Assembly (NCBI GenBank): GCA_016214445.1
Contig: JACROM010000073.1
Span: 1 to 16,664 of the forward strand
Direction of reading: 5' to 3'
DNA length: 16,664 nt
Origin: Microcaldota archaeon
GTDB taxonomy: Archaea; Micrarchaeota; Micrarchaeia; Norongarragalinales; Norongarragalinaceae
In this document: positions 12,430 through 16,664 of the stretch, piece after piece
Layout of the letters: the number at the start of each line of letters is the position of its first letter
How positions within the stretch are numbered: position 1 is the first letter of the stretch
Translations under genes and position numbers: made by a program
The notes under the pieces: generated by a model
Database searches by the model: none
The model's input: the letters and a program-made list of their open reading frames with translations, nothing else
What the model was told of the DNA's origin: nothing

Positions 12430-13653
12430 ATGGAACAATTGAAACGGAAAATATCGGACAAGACCGCGAAAGTGTGCTTTGTGGGCTTGGGCAAGATGGG
12501 TCTGCCGTGCGCGCTTATGTTTGCCGGCGCGGGGTTCAAGGTCACAGGCGTGGACATCAACAGGAAAACAGTTGAAAGCGTGAAGCAGCTTAGGAGCCCT
12601 TACCTCGAGCCCGGTCTTGAGGAGCTTCTGAAGAAAACCAAAAACAACTTCTCCGCTGTCCTCGACTATTCCGTTGTTTCCGAAGCGGACGTCGTCTTGT
12701 GCGCCGTCCCTACAACCATAAACGAGCAAAAACACGTTGACTACTCCGTTGTGGAGGAAGCTTTCGCGGAAATCGGCAAGTACCTAAAGAAAGGCGCTTT
12801 GGTGGTTTTCGAGAGCAACGTCACTCCCGGAACAACCGAAACCCTTGTGAGGGAAAACCTTGAATCCGCACAGAAACTGACGCACGGAAAAGATTATTTG
12901 CTCGCGTACGTGCCCATCCAGGGCAAGGCTGGAAAGATGCTTGAGGATTTGGCGAAATACCCGCGCGTTGTTTCCGGCCTGACCGATGAGGCGCGCGACT
13001 TGGCCGCTTTGTTATTCAAGGCAACCGGCAACGAGGTTGACTTGGCTTCTTCCATAAGGGTTTGCGAACTTCAGAAGCTTTTCGCGAACATCTACAAGGA
13101 CATCAACCTGGCGATAGCGAACGAGTTGGCGGAATACTGCGAACGGCAGCGAATCGACGTCCGCGAAGTGATAAAGTACGTAAACTACTGGCCCGGAATA
13201 AACCTGTTCGTCCCGGACATTGGCGTAGGCGGCAATTGTCTGCCCGTCGACCCTTACTTCTACTTGGACCACGCTGCCGAAATAAAGTGCGACGCGCGTT
13301 TGCCGAAGATTGCGAGGGAAATCAACGATTCCCGCCCGCAAAAACTGGCAGCCGGAATAGCCGAATACGCGAAGAAAAACAATTTGAAAACCATAGTCTT
13401 GTACGGCGGAGCGTTTAGAGCAAATACGCATGAAACCGCTTACTCGCCTGCGTTGGAAGTCTATACAGCTTTGAAGGCAAAGGCCTTGAACGTGAAAGTG
13501 TTCGACCCGCTTGTAGGCGAAGACCGCTTGAAGGAAAGAAAAGTGGACTCCGCTTCAAAGGAGGAAGCGGAAAAAGCCGACCTGCGCGTCTTGTTGGTTG
13601 AACACAACGTCTTCAAGGGCTGCGGCGCTAAGAGTTGGCGGGAATTCCTTTGA
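12430..13653 (+). CDS. Nucleotide-sugar 6-dehydrogenase, UDP-glucose/GDP-mannose dehydrogenase family (divergent)
   Basis: A 407-residue protein in the WbpA/WecC/UDP-glucose dehydrogenase family. The NAD site is FVGLGKMGLP (17-26), followed by VDIN (41-44), AVPTT (92-96), ESNVTPGTT (128-136), the central CELQKLFANIYKDINLAIAN segment (K216, N220), and the catalytic cysteine C270 in IGVGGNCLPVDPYF. It oxidises C6 of a UDP-N-acetylhexosamine to the uronate with two NAD. Two family motifs are unusual: the common GGHC reads GGNC, and AYSPERxxPG reads AYVPIQGKAGKM, losing the Glu-Arg pair. These changes may define a subfamily with a different substrate or reduced activity. It is the only intact dehydrogenase in the window. 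ATG 12430 follows the GAGTTGATG leader. Confidence 0.85.
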   Translation: MEQLKRKISDKTAKVCFVGLGKMGLPCALMFAGAGFKVTGVDINRKTVESVKQLRSPYLEPGLEELLKKTKNNFSAVLDYSVVSEADVVLCAVPTTINEQKHVDYSVVEEAFAEIGKYLKKGALVVFESNVTPGTTETLVRENLESAQKLTHGKDYLLAYVPIQGKAGKMLEDLAKYPRVVSGLTDEARDLAALLFKATGNEVDLASSIRVCELQKLFANIYKDINLAIANELAEYCERQRIDVREVIKYVNYWPGINLFVPDIGVGGNCLPVDPYFYLDHAAEIKCDARLPKIAREINDSRPQKLAAGIAEYAKKNNLKTIVLYGGAFRANTHETAYSPALEVYTALKAKALNVKVFDPLVGEDRLKERKVDSASKEEAEKADLRVLLVEHNVFKGCGAKSWREFL

Positions 13654-13711
13654 AATGAAGCGGAGAAAAGAACAAAAGACAAAAGGGAAAAATGGAGAAC
13701 GTGAAAAGAAG

Positions 13712-13774
13712 ATGAAAATTGCGGTGTTTCCAGGTGACGCGATGAGTACCTTCCTCAAGAAGGGCGAGTGGAAA
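13712..13774 (+). pseudogene. Partial copy of the second glycosyltransferase 5' end
   Basis: From the ATG at 13712, 21 codons encode exactly the same residues as the start of the gene at 13901 (MKIAVFPGDAMSTFL to GEWK), yet nine codons differ, all synonymously, including AGT against TCT for serine. Similarity ends sharply at codon 22. The frame then stays open through element E5 to a TGA at 13898-13900 that directly abuts the ATG of the full gene. The 62-codon frame (13712-13900) cannot be a working glycosyltransferase. Confidence 0.85.
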
Positions 13775-13890
13775 AGCGTCTTGGGGGACACCCTCGGTTT
13801 CCCCCGAATGATGCAAACCGCGAGGTTTGCAGCATGCTGCAAATGCAACGGCATTTGCATCAACCCTTGGATTCACCCCCCTTCCCTACG
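13775..13890 (+). repeat. Palindrome-rich junction element E5
   Basis: It starts with a G5/C5 arm pair (TTGGGGG ... TTTCCCCC), then hairpin GCAAACC-GCGA-GGTTTGC (13813-13830), an 18-bp perfect palindrome TTTGCAGCATGCTGCAAA (13826-13843) and AAATGC-AACG-GCATTT (13841-13856), and ends CACCCCCCTTCCCTACGAGG. The end matches E2 (CCCCC, then CC, then TACGAGG), which supplies the ribosome site GAGGCGAT for the downstream gene. It lacks the CTAAGCCCC and TTGGAAGCGATTG blocks, so it is a distant or different member. Confidence 0.7.
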
Positions 13891-13900
13891 AGGCGATTGA

Positions 13901-15034
13901 ATGAAGATTGCCGTATTTCCCGGAGACGCGATGTCTACCTTCCTCAAGAAGGGAGAATGGAAGGAGCGCTATTACAATCAGGGCAACATGTTTGACGAGG
14001 TGCACCTGTTCACTTTCGTCGACTCGGACATTTCAGGCGACCAGGTGAAGGCAGTGGGCGGCTCGGCGAAAGTATTCGTCCACGCCCTTGGAAAACTCTC
14101 TCCGCTTTCGCTTTTCACGCACGAAAAAAAAGTTATTGAGGCGGTAAAGCAGGTTGACCCGGACGTCATCCGTTCCTTTACGCCTACGCTTCACGGCTTC
14201 CTCGCTGCGAAGGCAGCCAAGGCTCTGAAAAAGCCTTTTGTTGTTTCCATACACGGCGATTTCGACTTGGACGTCCGCTACTTCTACTGGCGAACTGGCC
14301 AATACCGGAACTGGCTCCAGAGCACGTTCATGCAGCTCTTCACCGAGCGGTTCGCGATTTCGTCGGCTGACAGGGTAATATGCGCTTACGCGTTTCCCAT
14401 GCGCTACGCGAAGGAATACGGCGCCAAAAACATTTCTCTTATCTACAACAAGGTTTACGCCGAGAAGTTCGATTCAGCAAAGCCGAACAGGGACTTCGGG
14501 AGCCCGACGGCCATATGCGTCGGCCGCTTGATTCCGGAAAAAAACCAGGAATGCCTGATACAGGCGATTGCGTTGCTGGATAACGTAAACGCGCTGATTA
14601 TCGGCAACGGGCCGCAGTACGATTACTTGGTTGGTTTGGCGAAGGAGTTGGGTGTTTTGAACCGCGTGTTTTTCGAGAAAGGCGTGCCGAACAAGGACAT
14701 TCCTTCTTACTACAAGTCTTGCCAAGTTTTCGCGTTGCCAATAAAGTACGGAGGAGTTGCAATTCCTGTAATCGAGGCGATGGCTGCTGGCCTTCCGGTT
14801 CTTGTGGCCCGTCCGGAGCTTGACCCGAACCCGGAAATAGCGGGCGAGGTCGGGATGGTTTTGGACAACACTCCGCGTGCTTTCGCTGACGCAATCAAAA
14901 AGGTTTTGTCCGACGACAACCTGCGGAAGGAAATGTTTTCCAAGGGGAAAAAGAAGTTCGCGGAAATCGAAGGCAGGAAGATGGAAGAAAAGGAAAGGAA
15001 GCTGTATGAAGAGCTGATCGCGTCGTGGAAGTGA
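13901..15034 (+). CDS. GT4-family glycosyltransferase
   Basis: A complete 377-residue GT-B glycosyltransferase. The N-terminal acceptor domain includes SFTPTLHGFLAAKAAKALKKP and VSIHGDFDLD; the linker is NISLIYNKVYAEKFD. The C-terminal donor domain has AICVGRLIPEKNQECLIQAI, LIIGNGPQYDYLVGLA, KGVPNKDIPSYYKSCQVFALP, and the EX7E-region VAIPVIEAMAAGLPVLVARP. It should transfer a sugar from a nucleotide donor to a growing lipid-linked glycan; specificity is unknown. The start at 13901 is supported by GAGGCGAT nine bases upstream and by the identical start of the partial copy at 13712. The last residues (ERKLYEELIASWK) are found again, degraded, three times downstream. Confidence 0.88.
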   Translation: MKIAVFPGDAMSTFLKKGEWKERYYNQGNMFDEVHLFTFVDSDISGDQVKAVGGSAKVFVHALGKLSPLSLFTHEKKVIEAVKQVDPDVIRSFTPTLHGFLAAKAAKALKKPFVVSIHGDFDLDVRYFYWRTGQYRNWLQSTFMQLFTERFAISSADRVICAYAFPMRYAKEYGAKNISLIYNKVYAEKFDSAKPNRDFGSPTAICVGRLIPEKNQECLIQAIALLDNVNALIIGNGPQYDYLVGLAKELGVLNRVFFEKGVPNKDIPSYYKSCQVFALPIKYGGVAIPVIEAMAAGLPVLVARPELDPNPEIAGEVGMVLDNTPRAFADAIKKVLSDDNLRKEMFSKGKKKFAEIEGRKMEEKERKLYEELIASWK

Positions 15035-15231
15035 ATGGAAGGAAAAGGAAGGTAGAGGGAAACGGTTTTGCGTGGAATTGGTTGCATTGTGGAATCTGAT
15101 GAAAGGAAACGGAAGGAAGAAGGGAACGGAAAAAAGTTTTTGCGAGGAATTGTTTGAGCCAATGAAGTAGCTGGAAGAAAAGGAATCGAGAGGAAAAAGC
15201 TTTACGAGGAAATGATTGCATCATGGAAGTC
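15035..15231 (+). repeat. Three degraded tandem copies of the glycosyltransferase 3' end
   Basis: The tail of the preceding gene recurs at about 15035-15100 (reads KRFCVELVALWN), 15101-15170 (KSFCEELFEPMK plus a stop) and 15172-15231 (KKLYEEMIASWK). The third is the best: after TGGAAGAAAAGGAA it contains a small insertion, then nine codons differing from the gene almost only at synonymous positions; its TGA has become TCA. The last copy overlaps the start of the FemAB-like gene at 15223, so the third copy sits where a normal overlapping gene junction would be. Copies one and two have frame breaks and are more diverged. Confidence 0.72.
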
Positions 15232-16106
15232 AAATTGAGCGAGCAGGCCCCTGAAGGCTGGGACGATTTTCTCCTTAAGAGCCCTGCTGGCAACGTCCAC
15301 CAGACAGCGGAGTACGCGAACTACCTTCACGAGCACGGTTTGCGCAAGACCCATTACGCGGTTGCCGAGAGCGACGACGAACGCAGGGGGGAGTTGTTGT
15401 TTTTCGAGACATCCGCCTTGGCCGGAGCGCCCAACAACCTGAAGCCTTTGCTTCGCCTGGTTGAGTCGCACTTTCACGTCTTGAACTGGACGTGCGGCCC
15501 GGTTGCGTTGGACGGGCACGCCTATGAGGCAATTGTTTCCTCGGTTGCCTGGACAAGGCAGCAAAAAAACTCGTCAACCGCACTTTGGAACAGGTGGAAA
15601 TCCGCGAATTGAGCGAACCTGAGGAATTCACGCAATATGTTGACGTGATAAACGACAGCCGGAAACGCGCTGGAATCCCGCCTTATTCTTCCTCTGACAT
15701 CCTTGGCGTTTCCCAGTACCTGCACCCGCGCGGGTATTACACTGTTTTCGGCGCTTTCGAGGGGTCGCGCCTTCTTGCCGGCCTCGGGGTTTCCTATTTC
15801 AACGGCTACCTGCACGAGTGGGGAGCTGGCACTTCGAGCGAGGCAATCCAGCGGAAGATTTACGCCTCCGACGCAATCAAGTGGCACATCATTGAGTGGG
15901 CTTCCGCGCAGGGCCACCGATTTTTTGATTTGAGCGGCGTTTCGCCCAAGCCATTCGACCAACAGGCGAAGAAAGAGCAGGGCATTTTCAGGTTCAAGGC
16001 GAAGTGGGGCGGCGGCCTCGTAAAATACCGCGAATACTCCTTGCCAATCAGCCGCAAGCGCGACAAGCTCTTGAGTTTTGGAAAGAAGCTGATTCGTAGT
16101 GGTTGA
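15223..16106 (+). pseudogene. FemAB/BioF2-type GNAT acyltransferase-like gene, frameshifted
   Basis: The N-terminal part (15223 to about 15545) has the FemAB-like beginning FLLKSPAGNVHQTAEYANYL and LNWTCGPVALDGHAYEAIV. The C-terminal part continues in another frame (DKAAKKLVNRTLEQVEIREL, HPRGYYTVFGAFEGSRLLAG, YLHEWGAGTS, AIKWHIIEWASAQGHRFFDL, GIFRFKAKWGGGLVKYREY) to 16106, typical of the Acetyltransf_6/FemAB domain. Adding one base between about 15535 and 15570 would restore a 295-codon gene; an A7 run at 15563-15569 is one candidate site. Such proteins transfer amino-acyl or acyl groups to cell-surface glycans. The start overlaps a copy of the glycosyltransferase tail. Either a genuine pseudogene or a one-base sequencing error. 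Confidence 0.78.
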
Positions 16107-16177
16107 AGTTTTTTCCTAAAATCCCCCAGACTCCTGTTATTCCGAAAACATGGGTTCGTCCAAGTTTTCTTGGCCAA

Positions 16178-16663
16178 TCACTTTTGCGCGTTTCTTTTTG
16201 CTTCTTCGATTTTTCTTTTGAGGCTTTCGCGCGTCCTTTCGAGTATTAGTTTCTGAACTTCCGGGAGTCGGTTCTGGATTCCAAGGGCTACGAGTATGGT
16301 TCTTTCTCCCTTCCCAATATTTTCAAAAAGTTTCCGCTCTTGTCCGTTCAACGTTAGCTTAACCATTTCGATGAATTCCCTTTGTGCGTCTTCGCCTGCC
16401 TGCTTTGCTGTTCTTTTTTCAGTTATTGTTATTTCTTCGCTGCTTTGCTTTGCATCTTCTTTCGCTTGAACTTTTTCCTTTCTCGGCCTGCCTCGTTTTC
16501 CTTGAGCCTTTGCTGTTCCTGTTTCGATGTACCTGTTTAGGAGCCTGTATGGGCTTGTCGCTTTTTGTTGCCGGTTTGCATTGAATTTCTTGAACATCGA
16601 GCGGACGTGCTCTTTCAGGTTTTGGTGCAAGTAGTCTGCAGGCTTAATTTTTTTGTTTTTATC
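16178..16663 (-). CDS. Basic helical protein with AT-hook-like motif (N-terminus off the window)
   Basis: The frame is open from the right edge of the window (residues KIKPADYLHQNLKEHVRSMF are encoded before and across the TTG at 16630), so the gene probably begins outside. About 161 residues are visible, very rich in Lys, Arg, Glu and Gln. A central GKRGRPRKEK is an AT-hook-like DNA-binding sequence. The C-terminal half (EFIEMVKLTLNGQERKLFEN to the RNAQK end) looks like amphipathic helices or coiled coil. I do not recognise a family. It converges with the FemAB-like gene; the 71-bp gap holds only a short T-run (16109-16114). Confidence 0.68.
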   Translation of the reverse strand, partial: DKNKKIKPADYLHQNLKEHVRSMFKKFNANRQQKATSPYRLLNRYIETGTAKAQGKRGRPRKEKVQAKEDAKQSSEEITITEKRTAKQAGEDAQREFIEMVKLTLNGQERKLFENIGKGERTILVALGIQNRLPEVQKLILERTRESLKRKIEEAKRNAQK

Positions 16664-16664
16664 T

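Noticed and set aside
5573..13900. Diversity-generating retroelement to explain variant gene copies
   Set aside because: No reverse transcriptase is in the window, the copies are gene starts, and differences are mostly synonymous rather than adenine-directed.
7919..13900. Simple transposon target-site duplication as the cause of the start copies
   Set aside because: The repeats vary from about 33 to 99 bp, begin at start codons and carry synonymous differences; short exact duplications would be expected.

Overview
The window looks like part of an archaeal chromosome. The direct signs are a tRNA-Ala gene interrupted by two introns with bulge-helix-bulge splice sites (one in the T-loop, a position known from archaea), TATA-like boxes spaced for archaeal transcription, GGTGA/GAGG-type ribosome sites, and a nucleotide-sugar gene set like those used for archaeal surface glycans and N-glycans. 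A DPANN-type or other uncultivated lineage is plausible, but nothing here fixes the taxon.

Layout. 1-1116: the end of a DNA methyltransferase and an MvaI/BcnI-type restriction endonuclease, a type II R-M pair, AT-richer than the rest. 1123-3075: a SAM methyltransferase, then an unrecognised helical protein overlapping a PIN-domain nuclease-like protein (toxin-antitoxin-like architecture). 3076-3566: no protein gene; it holds the two-intron tRNA-Ala(CGC) and three copies of a T/A-rich inverted repeat, one of which is the anticodon intron. 3567-8026 (minus strand): a four-gene operon read from about 8050 leftward: NAD-dependent sugar epimerase, UDP-GlcNAc 2-epimerase, WbpD-like acetyltransferase, WbpE-like aminotransferase. 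8131-11075 (plus): broken nucleotide-sugar dehydrogenase, glycosyltransferase, polysaccharide deacetylase. 11196-12242 (minus): a second, WbpI-like 2-epimerase. 12430-16106 (plus): second nucleotide-sugar dehydrogenase, second glycosyltransferase, frameshifted FemAB/GNAT-like gene. 16178-16663 (minus): the C-terminal part of a basic protein with an AT-hook-like motif.

Together the sugar genes fit synthesis and transfer of a diacetamido-uronic acid such as UDP-GlcNAc3NAcA or UDP-ManNAc3NAcA (dehydrogenase, aminotransferase, N-acetyltransferase, 2-epimerase; the WbpB-type oxidoreductase is not in the window), with glycosyltransferases and a deacetylase to build and trim the glycan.

The striking feature is at the gene junctions. 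At nearly every junction of the glycan locus an insert is accompanied by an extra copy of the adjoining gene end: the acetyltransferase start is present three times, the NAD-epimerase start twice, the second glycosyltransferase start twice, that gene's tail about four times, and the convergent overlap of deacetylase and 2-epimerase twice. The copies often differ almost only at synonymous positions, stop abruptly, and then run in an open frame through GC-rich palindromic elements (five seen, with shared blocks such as CTAAGCCCC, TTGGAAGCGATTG, TCGCAAAGCTCCG and CTCGCCCCC) to a stop at or beside the true start codon. A 316-bp T/G-rich tract between 9-bp direct repeats sits at another junction. 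I found no description of this that I can recall; the nearest known analogy is in-frame palindromic elements such as those of Rickettsia.
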